Source: QHXQ01 sp045807745 (GTDB lineage Bacteria; Acidobacteriota; Blastocatellia; Pyrinomonadales; Pyrinomonadaceae). Taken from it: DNA of 64,000 bases. The DNA lies in assembly GCA_045807745.1 (NCBI GenBank), contig JBJMGT010000012.1:124001-188000 (forward strand), read 5' to 3'. A model generated the notes under the pieces. It saw only the letters and a list, made by a program, of their open reading frames with translations. It was not told where the DNA came from and did no database searches. This document shows positions 43,933 through 54,907 of the stretch, one piece after another; within the stretch, counting starts at the first letter, position 1; each line of letters begins with the position of its first letter. A program made the translations under genes and the position numbers.

Positions 43933-44919
43933 TTAACCGCCGCAACGGCAGCAGCATTGTTTGCCGCCCTGTGTGGCAGGCGTACCGATACCTGTCGACA
44001 TAATGTCCGTCGGCATTGCGCCGGTGGTCATACCACCACCGATCCCACCCGCACCGTCGGTCATCACTTCGGGCGGCATAGCGCCCGGCACAACGTCCGC
44101 CGATGGCGGGACGGCGCTGCCGGCGGCCTGATGGAAGCTTTTATCCAACGCGCTGGAATCTTGGAAGGCGCGCACGGCCTGTTGCGGATTACCGATCACG
44201 CGCGCGGTCTGGCGCGCGACGGCGCGTGCGGCCGTCTGCGGCGTAAGGGGCCGGCCGCGCGCAGCCAAGCGCGTGAGATCGGCTGTGGCGCGCCGCGCAA
44301 CCGTCGGCAGCGTGCGCACGAGTGGGCGCGTGCGCGGGCTACTGCGCAGAGTCCGCGCCACACCTTGCAGACTCCGCACCATGTTCGGCACATTGCGCAT
44401 CACGTTCGACGCGAGCTTCGGCAGAACTTTCTTGGCGGCCAGCCCCAAGCCCTTCGCCGCGAGCGGCAGCGCCTTCATCGCCAACGGAATGAGCGGCGCG
44501 AGGAACGCGAAAGACTCGCCCTCTGTCTCGGCTTCGGCCGCAGCGTGACCTAAGTGCTCCATCAATGCGGCCGAAGGGACTTGCTGCATGTAATGGAGCG
44601 CCTGCTCCATCTGGACTTCGGACTCGCCCTCGTAGCCGGCTTCGAAGCCGCCCTCGTATTCATACTCGGACTGCCCCATGAAGTGCGCGCCGTCGAACGC
44701 GTCGGGCGCACCATTGGCACTGAGGGCCGCGCGCGCGCTCGCCATCGCCAGCCGCTGCAAGGAGGAGAGCGGCGCGCCGCGTCGGGCCGCTTGCGACAGT
44801 TCTTGAAAGAACTGTTCGCTCTCGAACGTGGCCTCCGATTCGCCTTCCCACTCGCTCTCGTAGATGCCTTCCAGTTCAGGCAGCGCTTCCGATTCATATT
44901 CAAAGTAGGGCGTGCTCAT
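43933..44919 (-). CDS. Acidic-leader / cationic hydrophobic protein B
   Basis: 328 residues of unrecognised family, paralogous to the protein at 44996. Residues 1-40 are Glu/Tyr/Trp/Phe-rich (EGIYESEWEGESEATFESEQ) and end in FESEQFFQE, the motif shared within the operon. A second acidic patch (SEYEYEGGFEAGYEGESE) lies at 84-101. Residues about 137-180 are hydrophobic and amphipathic with lysines (LIPLAMKALPLAAKGLGLAA). Residues 197-245 match protein A (TRPLVRTLPTVARRATADL, then RGRPLTPQTAARAVARQTAR). A Gly/Met-rich tail ends in CCCRCGG, four Cys in the last seven residues. The acid-then-base layout resembles a prosegment masking a membrane-active domain. Confidence 0.75.
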   Translation of the reverse strand: MSTPYFEYESEALPELEGIYESEWEGESEATFESEQFFQELSQAARRGAPLSSLQRLAMASARAALSANGAPDAFDGAHFMGQSEYEYEGGFEAGYEGESEVQMEQALHYMQQVPSAALMEHLGHAAAEAETEGESFAFLAPLIPLAMKALPLAAKGLGLAAKKVLPKLASNVMRNVPNMVRSLQGVARTLRSSPRTRPLVRTLPTVARRATADLTRLAARGRPLTPQTAARAVARQTARVIGNPQQAVRAFQDSSALDKSFHQAAGSAVPPSADVVPGAMPPEVMTDGAGGIGGGMTTGAMPTDIMSTGIGTPATQGGKQCCCRCGG

Positions 44920-44995
44920 AAGCTTCTCTCCTCTACCGCAAAATTATGCGCGTAGCAGCAGACAGCGGACTTCGTCCGTTTGTGGCGACGCGCGC

Positions 44996-46186
44996 TCAGA
45001 TCGCAGAGCCGCGCGGGCGCGGGCGCGACGGGCGCGAGGTGCGCGCTACGGCGCGCGTCGCACGCAGGTTGCGCTGAATGTCGTGGCTGCACGTGCGCGG
45101 ACTGGCCAGCACCTTCTTCGTCTGGACGGCCATCGCACGCGCGGCGCTGCGTTTGGTGATCGGCTGCCCGGCGGCGGCGCGTCTTTGCAGCGTGTTGGCC
45201 GTGCGCCGGACGATGGCCGGGACGGAGCGTATGGCGGGGCGCGTGATGCGGCGGCGACGCAGGATGCGCGTCAGAATGGCCGTGCCGCGCACGAGCGCGG
45301 GCAGGATGCGACGTAGCGCCGCGCGGTCGGCCGGCGACAGCGTGATGATCGTAGCCGCACCGATCATGGCCTCGGCTTCGGCGTCAGTCTGCGCCTTCGA
45401 GGCGACGGCCGCCATCAACTCGCCGAGCGCCTGTTGGTGCGTCAGCGGGGCTTCGTGCATCGGCGCTTCGCCGACGACCTCCCACTCGCCCTCGCCCTCC
45501 CACTCGCCTTCCAACTCACCTTCGCCGAGCAGAGAGCCGGCCACGTTGGCGATCTGACCGCCGAGCGGGCCGCCAACGGCCTGAGTGACGATAGGCAGCG
45601 CGGCTTTGGCGACATTCCTGAGCACAGGGGCGACGCGTTTGATCAGGCCCGGCACGCGGCGCAGTAGCTTGCCGAAGAACTGCTCGCTCTCGTACTCACC
45701 CTCGTATTCGCCCAAGCCGCCGGCTTCATACTCGCCCTCGCCGAGTCCGCCCAAGAATTGTTCCTGCTGCGGCCCCTCGCCGTAAGCGTAGCCTTCACCC
45801 TGCGGCCCTTCACCGTAAGCAAAGCCTTCGCCGTAGGCATAGCCTTCGCCGAGCGGGCCTTCGGGCAGCGGCCCCTCGCCATAAGCATAGCCTTCGTGTT
45901 GCGGCCCTTCACCGTAGGCAAAGCTCTCGCCGAGCGGGCCTTCGCCGTAAGCGTAGCCTTCGCCGAGCGGCCCCTCGGGCATTGGGCCTTCGCCGAGTGG
46001 GCCTTCCAACTCGAACTCGGACTCCCCCAACGCGCCGCCCTCCCATTCGCCCTCGCCTTCGCCCAAGCCCAGCAGACTGCCCACGCCTTTGACGAGGTCG
46101 CCGAGAAACGCTTCGCCCTGAGGGCCTTCGTGCAGCCCCGTCTCCCACTCGCTTTCCAGCTCGTACTCGCTGTCTCTGATCTGCAT
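44996..46186 (-). CDS. Acidic-leader / cationic hydrophobic protein A with YAYGEG repeats
   Basis: 396 residues of unrecognised family and first gene of the operon. A strong AAAGGAGAAAGTT precedes the ATG. Residues 1-60 are Glu/Trp-rich with a hydrophobic FLGDLVKGVGSLLGLG patch. Residues 62-139 hold six [YF]AYGEG units, mostly 11 residues apart. YESEQFFGK (165-173) is followed by a cationic hydrophobic segment (LLRRVPGLIKRVAPVLRNVA, then a Gly-rich stretch). Residues about 286-362 are highly basic (ILTRILRRRRITRPAIRSVP) and match protein B. The C-terminus is Arg/Ser/Pro-rich. No signal peptide. It may be a structural or membrane-active effector; this is inference. Confidence 0.75.
   Translation of the reverse strand: MQIRDSEYELESEWETGLHEGPQGEAFLGDLVKGVGSLLGLGEGEGEWEGGALGESEFELEGPLGEGPMPEGPLGEGYAYGEGPLGESFAYGEGPQHEGYAYGEGPLPEGPLGEGYAYGEGFAYGEGPQGEGYAYGEGPQQEQFLGGLGEGEYEAGGLGEYEGEYESEQFFGKLLRRVPGLIKRVAPVLRNVAKAALPIVTQAVGGPLGGQIANVAGSLLGEGELEGEWEGEGEWEVVGEAPMHEAPLTHQQALGELMAAVASKAQTDAEAEAMIGAATIITLSPADRAALRRILPALVRGTAILTRILRRRRITRPAIRSVPAIVRRTANTLQRRAAAGQPITKRSAARAMAVQTKKVLASPRTCSHDIQRNLRATRAVARTSRPSRPRPRGSAI
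45773..45955 (-). repeat. Coding repeats for [YF]AYGEG units
   Basis: Six copies of a Tyr/Phe-Ala-Tyr-Gly-Glu-Gly motif with GPL/GPQ spacers, giving an 11-residue (33-bp) period with one shorter and one longer step. The DNA units are similar but not identical, so the array is older than the GVLLGD repeats. Confidence 0.8.
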
Positions 46187-46609
46187 AACTTTCTCCTTTC
46201 GGTGTGGCCGACGTGCGCGCTACAATAGGCCCGGCCGGCAAACTCAGACAGTCACATTTTCAGGGGCGGCAAGTTTGTGTTAGGTTGAACGGGCGTCGCT
46301 TGATCGTGTGACAATCAGTTGTCGCCCCAATCTGCTACAATCATGACTGTAGCGAACTTAAACTTGGGAACGTGCGGTTACCGAGAAGTAATTATGGCCA
46401 GCCCCCAACCGACTTCTAGGCCCTCACCACTAACCAACCAAAGAGCGTTGCAACATTAACGCTCGGTTGCAGCTTGTGTGGCGCAGCTAAGGCTCCGACC
46501 CCGGCCGAGTGTCCGACTCCGAAGGACATAATGCCTGTTTCAGGCGTTCCTAATTTCGACCGGGCGTACCTGACCTTCACGAACCAACAGGGACAGTGGG
46601 GACAGTCCG
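46187..46609. promoter_or_regulatory. Divergent regulatory region between the acidic-leader operon and the luxR-type gene
   Basis: 423 bp without a convincing gene. It contains a 20-bp inverted repeat GCTACAATCATGACTGTAGC (46334-46353), in which TACAAT could act as a plus-strand -10. A 7-bp hairpin GAGCGTT/AACGCTC lies at 46443-46464. It is AT-richer than the flanks. It probably carries promoters for both directions, but I cannot pair -35 and -10 elements confidently. Confidence 0.5.
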
Positions 46610-47086
46610 ATGCGTACGCCTCAAACCGTCAGACAGATCAAAGAGGAAGGGCCGCCAACTGGTAGTCTGAGTGCTACAGGTCTGTTGGCGTTGGTGCAGC
46701 AACTCATTAAGCAGGCCGCACCCAGCGACGTAGAGTTCGCCCGGAGTGGGATCGACGAGAAAGAGCAGGCGGTGCTGTTGGATGTGGAAGTGGACGGCGT
46801 GCGCTGCGTCCTCATCCGCGCGCAGCCCCACACGCAACGCGCCTACACGCTGCTCAGCCCGCGCGAGCACGAGATCGTGCGGATGGTCGCCGAAGGTTAT
46901 CCGAACAAAACTATCGCCGCCGTCTTAGAGATCAGCGCGTGGACGGTCAACACGCACCTCAGACGCATCTTCGCCAAACTCGGCGTCGGCTCGCGCGCCG
47001 CCATGGTCGCGCGCTTGCTCGATGAAGGTGCAATGAGCGACCAACGCAAACCCACAGCCCCACCCTTTCCCCTCCGCCGCAGATAA
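46610..47086 (+). CDS. LuxR/GerE-type HTH transcriptional regulator without receiver domain
   Basis: 158 residues. The C-terminal 65 residues are a LuxR/GerE helix-turn-helix (LSPREHEIVRMVAEGYPNKT, then VNTHLRRIFAKLGVGSRAAM). The N-terminal 85 residues are not a response-regulator receiver: no conserved Asp-Asp/Asp/Lys pattern is seen. They look like a small sensor or dimerisation domain with VEFARSGIDEKEQAVLLDVE. GGGGACAG lies about 10 nt before the ATG. It is divergent from the acidic-leader operon and is its most likely regulator. The tRNA-Met gene lies downstream. Confidence 0.85.
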   Translation: MRTPQTVRQIKEEGPPTGSLSATGLLALVQQLIKQAAPSDVEFARSGIDEKEQAVLLDVEVDGVRCVLIRAQPHTQRAYTLLSPREHEIVRMVAEGYPNKTIAAVLEISAWTVNTHLRRIFAKLGVGSRAAMVARLLDEGAMSDQRKPTAPPFPLRRR

Positions 47087-47103
47087 CCGCCAGCACACGC
47101 CGC

Positions 47104-47132
47104 TTGACGTTCCGACACGCACCCGCAATAAT
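47104..47132 (+). promoter_or_regulatory. Promoter of tRNA-Met
   Basis: TTGACG (47104-47109), 17-nt spacer, AATAAT (47127-47132), about 25 nt upstream of the mature tRNA 5' end. Confidence 0.6.
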
Positions 47133-47157
47133 CGCCAGCACTTCAACGTGGCCTTGT

Positions 47158-47231
47158 GGCGGGGTAGCTCAGCCGGTTAGAGCGTGGGATTCATAACCCC
47201 AAGGTCGGGAGTTCGAGTCTCCCCCCCGCTA
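47158..47231 (+). tRNA. tRNA-Met (CAT anticodon)
   Basis: A complete 74-nt cloverleaf: acceptor GGCGGGG pairing with CCCCGCT (terminal G-U), D arm GCTC/GAGC, anticodon loop TTCATAA, variable AGGTC and T arm GGGAG-TTCGAGT-CTCCC. An A-C mismatch closes the anticodon stem. Initiator features (three G-C pairs before the anticodon loop, a 1-72 mismatch) are not clear, so it is elongator Met or the CAT-bearing Ile2 species. CCA is not encoded. Confidence 0.93.
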
Positions 47232-47404
47232 TTAATAGATTCCAGCCTGAAGCAGTCATTGAGCAGTTGTATAGGCAAATATAATCGCTGCCCCGACCGG
47301 CGAAACTGATGCGCCGGTGTGTGCGTATCAGTGACCTGTAACAAGCGTTCCCGTCAAATTGCATTCCAACCGTTCCAGCACAATGTTTGAAAGGAAGCCC
47401 ACCG

Positions 47405-50620
<3,216 letters not shown>

Positions 50621-50669
50621 GTTGAAGTTCGAGGACGCGAAAGTCTTAGCTTCGCTGGTCAACGAACTC

Positions 50670-50702
50670 GGCGCGGGCGCAACGTAAAGGGACGCCCGCG
50701 CC
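50670..50702 (+). terminator. Hairpin after the BNR-repeat gene
   Basis: A 10-bp GC stem (GGCGCGGGCG / CGCCCGCGCC) with a 13-nt loop, then GGGTCTTGTTATTTC. It lies 50 nt after the stop. The T tract is interrupted. Confidence 0.55.
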
Positions 50703-50755
50703 GGGTCTTGTTATTTCAGGTGCTGCAACCGAAGTTAGTCGGGCCGATAATTAAC

Positions 50756-51295
50756 ATGGTGCTGCCTGAGCAAGTAATTCTGGTGGACGAAAATGATCGC
50801 GCGGTAGGGGTCGGCGAAAAGCTTGTGACGCATCGTACGGGCGCGTTGCACCGCGCCTTCTCCGTCTTCGTCTTCGACCGCGCGCGCAGACTATTGCTGC
50901 AACAGCGCGCCGCGACGAAATATCATTCGCAAGGCTTGTGGTCGAACACGTGCTGTGGTCATCCGCGCCCCGGCGAAGAGATCACGGCGGCAGCGCATCG
51001 CCGATTGCGCGAAGAGATGAACATCGAGTGCGAGTTGCGCGCCGCTTTCAACTTTCTCTATCGCGCCGAACTCGCCGGGCAACTCATCGAACACGAATAC
51101 GACCACGTGTTCGTCGGCGAGTACGACCGCGCGCCCGTGCCCGAACCAAAGGAGGTCGCTGACTGGAAGTGGTTGAGCATGGCCGAACTGCGCCAAGACC
51201 TAAGCCGCGCGCCCGAGCGCTACAGCTATTGGTTGAAGGCAGCGATTGAAGGGCCGGAGTGGCGGCGCCTCAACGCGCTGCTGCGGGTGGAGTGA
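50756..51295 (+). CDS. idi: Isopentenyl-diphosphate delta-isomerase, type I
   Basis: Interconverts isopentenyl and dimethylallyl diphosphate for isoprenoid synthesis. The Nudix-fold active site has the catalytic Cys in WSNTCCGHPRPGE and the metal-binding Glu residues in RRLREEMNIECEL and EHEYDHVFVGEY. At 179 residues it is standard. ATG 50756 matches the usual N-terminus (EQVILVDENDRAVGV). The last 26 bp overlap the 3' end of the convergent glycosylase gene. Confidence 0.95.
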   Translation: MVLPEQVILVDENDRAVGVGEKLVTHRTGALHRAFSVFVFDRARRLLLQQRAATKYHSQGLWSNTCCGHPRPGEEITAAAHRRLREEMNIECELRAAFNFLYRAELAGQLIEHEYDHVFVGEYDRAPVPEPKEVADWKWLSMAELRQDLSRAPERYSYWLKAAIEGPEWRRLNALLRVE

Positions 51296-51980
51296 GCGCT
51301 GCGCGCGGGCGGCGGGCGGCGAGCGTGCTGAGGTAGTAGTGCCACAGGATGCGTGCAGCGACGGCGCGCCACGGTCGCCAACGTTCGCCCAATCTGTCTA
51401 ACTCTGCCGGCGACGGGCGCGCAGACAACTGCTTGACGTGTTGCGCGGCGACCAGCAAGCCGAGGTCGCCGCTCGGCAATACGTCCGGCCGGCAGAGCGC
51501 CATCAAGAGATAAACGTCGGCCGTCCAACGACCGATGCCCTTGAGCTTTAACAACTCGCCGCGCGCCGCTTCATCCGGCAAGTACGCCAAGCCGTCCAGA
51601 TCGAACGCGCTCGCGTTGATGGCCTTGGCGAGATGGCGCACGTAAATGATCTTCTGGCGACTAAAGCCGATGGTCTTGAGCGTCTGATCGTCGAGCGTCA
51701 AAAAACTGCGCGGCGTCAGCGTCGTGACCGCCGCGCGCAGGCGCGCAAAGGCGGCGCGCGCCGAGGCGAGCGAGACCTGTTGTTCGAGGATGATGTGCAC
51801 GAGCGTGGCAAAGCCCGGCGCACGCGCCCAGAGCGGCGGCGCGCCAAACTCTGCAACGACTCTGTCCAAGTCTCGATCACGCGCGCACACGTGCTCGACC
51901 GCGCGAGCGAGCGTGCGCTCGGTCAAGGCTTTGGGCACGGGCGTAGTTTTGTGTGTGGCTTTGCTGGCTGGCTTCGTCAT
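51270..51980 (-). CDS. AlkA-like DNA-3-methyladenine glycosylase (HhH-GPD)
   Basis: Base-excision repair of alkylated purines. The HhH motif is LKGIGRWTADVYLL, with the catalytic Asp in LPSGDLGLLVA and the LVHIILEQQVSLASARAAFA segment typical of AlkA/Mag enzymes. At 236 residues it lacks the N-terminal domain of E. coli AlkA and has no [4Fe-4S] loop. It starts 9 nt after the upstream transporter gene, so the two share a transcript. It overlaps idi tail to tail. Confidence 0.9.
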   Translation of the reverse strand: MTKPASKATHKTTPVPKALTERTLARAVEHVCARDRDLDRVVAEFGAPPLWARAPGFATLVHIILEQQVSLASARAAFARLRAAVTTLTPRSFLTLDDQTLKTIGFSRQKIIYVRHLAKAINASAFDLDGLAYLPDEAARGELLKLKGIGRWTADVYLLMALCRPDVLPSGDLGLLVAAQHVKQLSARPSPAELDRLGERWRPWRAVAARILWHYYLSTLAARRPRAALTPPAAAR

Positions 51981-51989
51981 GCAGCAGGT

Positions 51990-52691
51990 TTAGGCTTCGA
52001 GCGTGAACGGGTTGAAATCGGTCGCGCGATCAAAATAGTCTTCGTGCTCGGCGCGTTTCAAAAAACTCACGATGCGATAGGTGAACGGCGTGGCGACGAC
52101 TTCCCACGCGACCTTGAGCAGATAGTTGGCGACCATGACCGCAAAGACCAAACGCGGGGGCCAGTTGCGCGCGCCGAGAAAGGCGACCGGGTAGAAGATG
52201 AGCGAGTCGAAGCCTTCGCCGATGACGGTCGAGCCGATGGTTCTGAGCCAGAGAAAGCGTCCCGCGGTTTTGATCTTCAACTTCGCCAGCACATAAGAGT
52301 TGGCGAACTCGCCGGCCCAGAAGGCCATGAGCGACGCCAGCACGATGCGCGGCGTCTGCCCGAAGATGTCTTCGTACTCACCTTGTTGCAGCCAGCCGGG
52401 CGCGGGCGGCAACTGCACAATTGCCCAACTCATAAACGAAGCGAAGATGAGCGCGCCGAAGCCCGCCCAGATCACGCGCCGCGCGAGCGCGTAGCCGTAG
52501 ACTTCCGTCAGGATGTCGTCGAGCAGGTAGCTGAGCGGAAAGAACAGCACGCCCGCGCCGAACGAATAACCGAACAGCGTGCAAACCTTACCCACGCCGA
52601 TCAGATTGGAGCAGAGCAGGACGGCCACAAAGGCCGCCATCAGCAAGTCGTAATACTTATAGTTGCGCCCGCGTCTGTCGTCTCTCGTCAC
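51990..52691 (-). CDS. yhhQ: YhhQ-family queuosine-precursor transporter
   Basis: An integral membrane importer of queuosine precursors (the VUT/YhhQ family). About six transmembrane helices. Family hallmarks are LLCSNLIGVGKV, FFPLSYLLDDILTEVYGYAL, WAGEFANSYVLAKLKI and IGEGFDSLIFYPVAFLG. At 233 residues it is of normal size. It starts with GTG at 52691, preceded by GAGG. It is the first gene of a two-gene unit with the glycosylase. Confidence 0.9.
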   Translation of the reverse strand: MTRDDRRGRNYKYYDLLMAAFVAVLLCSNLIGVGKVCTLFGYSFGAGVLFFPLSYLLDDILTEVYGYALARRVIWAGFGALIFASFMSWAIVQLPPAPGWLQQGEYEDIFGQTPRIVLASLMAFWAGEFANSYVLAKLKIKTAGRFLWLRTIGSTVIGEGFDSLIFYPVAFLGARNWPPRLVFAVMVANYLLKVAWEVVATPFTYRIVSFLKRAEHEDYFDRATDFNPFTLEA

Positions 52692-52880
52692 GTGTGCCTC
52701 TTTAGTTATTAGTCGTCACGGCAGCTTAAGGGCAACAGTGCGTCGCACTCAAGCGCGGAGGCGCGACTGACTGACCATGATCACTGCGCGCGCAGATTAC
52801 GCTTTATCGCGCGCCGGATCGTTGTTATGCTGCGCCGCGCAATCGTCGTCGCAAGCCTTGATCGATAGGAGCAAAGTCAC

Positions 52881-54893
52881 GTGATAGGAGTTCGCTGCCC
52901 CCGCCTCCGCCCGTTAGTCATCCTTCTTTGTCTCGCAGGGCAGATACTGCAAGTATCCGCTCAACAGCCGACCGGCGCGTCGCCGCAATCATCCGCGCCT
53001 GTGCAAGCCGAGCCGGCCTTGCCGCCTTACTACGATTATCCTTACGGCAGCGAGACCACGACGCGGCGCACGTTGACCGTAGACGACGCTGTTGCGCTCG
53101 CGCTCGCGAACGCTTCTGTCTATCAGCAGGCGCTCCTTGACGAGCGGAGCGCCAGAGAGGACGTGCGGCAGGCGCGCACAGCCTTCCTGCCGCAGTTCAG
53201 CGCGCCGCTCAGCTACATCGGCACGACGCCCTCGCAGGTGCATGTGCCGGGCGACCCGCTCATCTTCAGCTTTGCCAGCGCAATCGCCATCAACGAGACG
53301 ACCGCGTTTCTAAACGCCACCGGCCCCATCGATCTGTCGGGGCGTCTGCGCGCTTCGCTCCGGCGCAGTCGCGCGCTGCTCGGTGCGGCGCGGGCCGGCA
53401 CACAGGTCGCGCGCCGCGAACTGGTCTTAGCCACCGTCGATGCTTACTACGGCCTCGTCCTCGCGCGTCAACGTCGCCGGCTCGCCGACGAGACGCTTGC
53501 GCTCGCCGAAGGTTTCGTTAATCTGGCGGAGCGTTTGCGCCAGCGCGGCGAGGGTGAAGAGGCAGACGTGTTCCGCGCCCGCTCCGCCGCCGCCGCGCGG
53601 CGCGATGAACTCGAACAGGCGCGGCTCGCGGAGTCGGCAGCGATGAGTCTGCTGCGCGTCTTAACCGGCGTCGATTTCGTCACGCACATTGGCGTCACGC
53701 GCCCGACGCAGGACGTGCCGACGGCCGCAGACTTCATGGGCTACACCGAAGAGTTGATCAAGGCGCGCCCGGAGTTGGCGCAGTTAGACGCGCAAGCGCA
53801 AGCGGCCCGCGCAGAAGAGCGCGTCGCGCGCAGCGAGTTGCGCCCCGATCTGATTTACAGTTTGAACGGCGGCTTCGACGCGGCCGACGTGCATCATCTA
53901 CGGCAGTATTCAGGCGGCGCGGCCGTCATCAGTCTCAATATTCCGCTCTGGAATTTCGGCGCGAGTAAGAGTCGCGCGACGCAGGCCCGTCTGCGCGCGC
54001 GTGCGTTAGAGGTGCAGCGCGAGAGTCTGGTGCAGCAGTTGCGGCAGGAATTTTACACGCAACGCGCCGCCGCGCTCTCAGCCCTAGCGCGCATCAAGAC
54101 GGCGGAACAGGCCGCCAATGCCGCGCAGCAAAATCTCAATCTAATCTTTGTGCGCTACCGGCAGGGCGACGCGTCGATCACCGACGTGATCGACGCGCAA
54201 GCGAATTACGCCGACACACGGCTCGCTTACTATCAAGCCATCGGCGATTACCACACCGCACGCGTGCGCCTCGAAGTTGATCCGACGCAAAAGACAGTCG
54301 GGCCGAACGCGTCCATGCACGGTGCGGCAGCCGGCGGGCGCGTATGCGCCTTAACTGAAGCACAAGCGCCCGCGTTAGGCGGGTTGCGTCTGGGGCTGAA
54401 CGCAACGGAAGTCGCGGCCGCTTGGCCCGGCTTAAAGGTTGAGCCGGTGAATGAATTCGGCGTGGCGCAAGCCGTGTTGCGGGGCGGCGAGTTGAGCACG
54501 CGGGCGGCCGGCGTGCCCTTCGCGGCCGACCTTGATGCGATCAATCTGGAGTTTATCGACGGGCGCTTAGCGCTGGCACGCTTCAACTATCGCGCGACAA
54601 ATAAATGGGAGAGCAAGGATCAATTTCTCTCCGCTGTCGCGGCGCAACTTGGACTAAAGGGGCCGTGGCAGGCGTTCTACGATTGGCAGGATAAGAGCAT
54701 CAGGGACGAGCAAGACCTGCGCGATCTGGCGCTCGAATGCGCCGGCTTCCGCCTGCGTGTAGGTATAGGCATCGAAGGCATCGGCGCGGATCAGACGCCG
54801 CACGTAACGCTGGAAGACGTAGCCGCCGCCCGCACCGTCAGGCAACGCGAAGATGAGAAGAAGCGCCGCGCACAAGAGCCGCCGAAGCCTTAG
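52881..54893 (+). CDS. TolC-family outer membrane efflux protein with extra C-terminal domain
   Basis: Residues 1-25 are a signal peptide (VILLCLAGQILQVSAQQ). Residues about 65-475 form the TolC/OEP fold with two internal repeats (LTVDDAVALALANASVYQQA; later YRQGDASITDVIDAQANYAD), a trimeric outer-membrane channel for efflux or type I secretion. About 195 further residues follow, which TolC proteins lack. They begin GGLRLGLNATEVAAAWPGLK and contain NLEFIDGRLALARFNYRA, resembling a BamE/SmpA-like small-domain pattern, and end in a charged tail. GTG start with GGAG 8 nt upstream. No inner-membrane pump genes are adjacent. Confidence 0.85.
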   Translation: MIGVRCPRLRPLVILLCLAGQILQVSAQQPTGASPQSSAPVQAEPALPPYYDYPYGSETTTRRTLTVDDAVALALANASVYQQALLDERSAREDVRQARTAFLPQFSAPLSYIGTTPSQVHVPGDPLIFSFASAIAINETTAFLNATGPIDLSGRLRASLRRSRALLGAARAGTQVARRELVLATVDAYYGLVLARQRRRLADETLALAEGFVNLAERLRQRGEGEEADVFRARSAAAARRDELEQARLAESAAMSLLRVLTGVDFVTHIGVTRPTQDVPTAADFMGYTEELIKARPELAQLDAQAQAARAEERVARSELRPDLIYSLNGGFDAADVHHLRQYSGGAAVISLNIPLWNFGASKSRATQARLRARALEVQRESLVQQLRQEFYTQRAAALSALARIKTAEQAANAAQQNLNLIFVRYRQGDASITDVIDAQANYADTRLAYYQAIGDYHTARVRLEVDPTQKTVGPNASMHGAAAGGRVCALTEAQAPALGGLRLGLNATEVAAAWPGLKVEPVNEFGVAQAVLRGGELSTRAAGVPFAADLDAINLEFIDGRLALARFNYRATNKWESKDQFLSAVAAQLGLKGPWQAFYDWQDKSIRDEQDLRDLALECAGFRLRVGIGIEGIGADQTPHVTLEDVAAARTVRQREDEKKRRAQEPPKP

Positions 54894-54907
54894 CGCGGTT
54901 CAATCGC

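Noticed and set aside
46474..46665. A 63-codon frame before the LuxR-type gene
   Set aside because: It overlaps the regulator's start in another frame, has no Shine-Dalgarno and shows no recognisable sequence.
47387..47404. TTG start for the BNR-repeat gene
   Set aside because: The ATG at 47405 has AAGGAAG at good distance and directly precedes the signal peptide.
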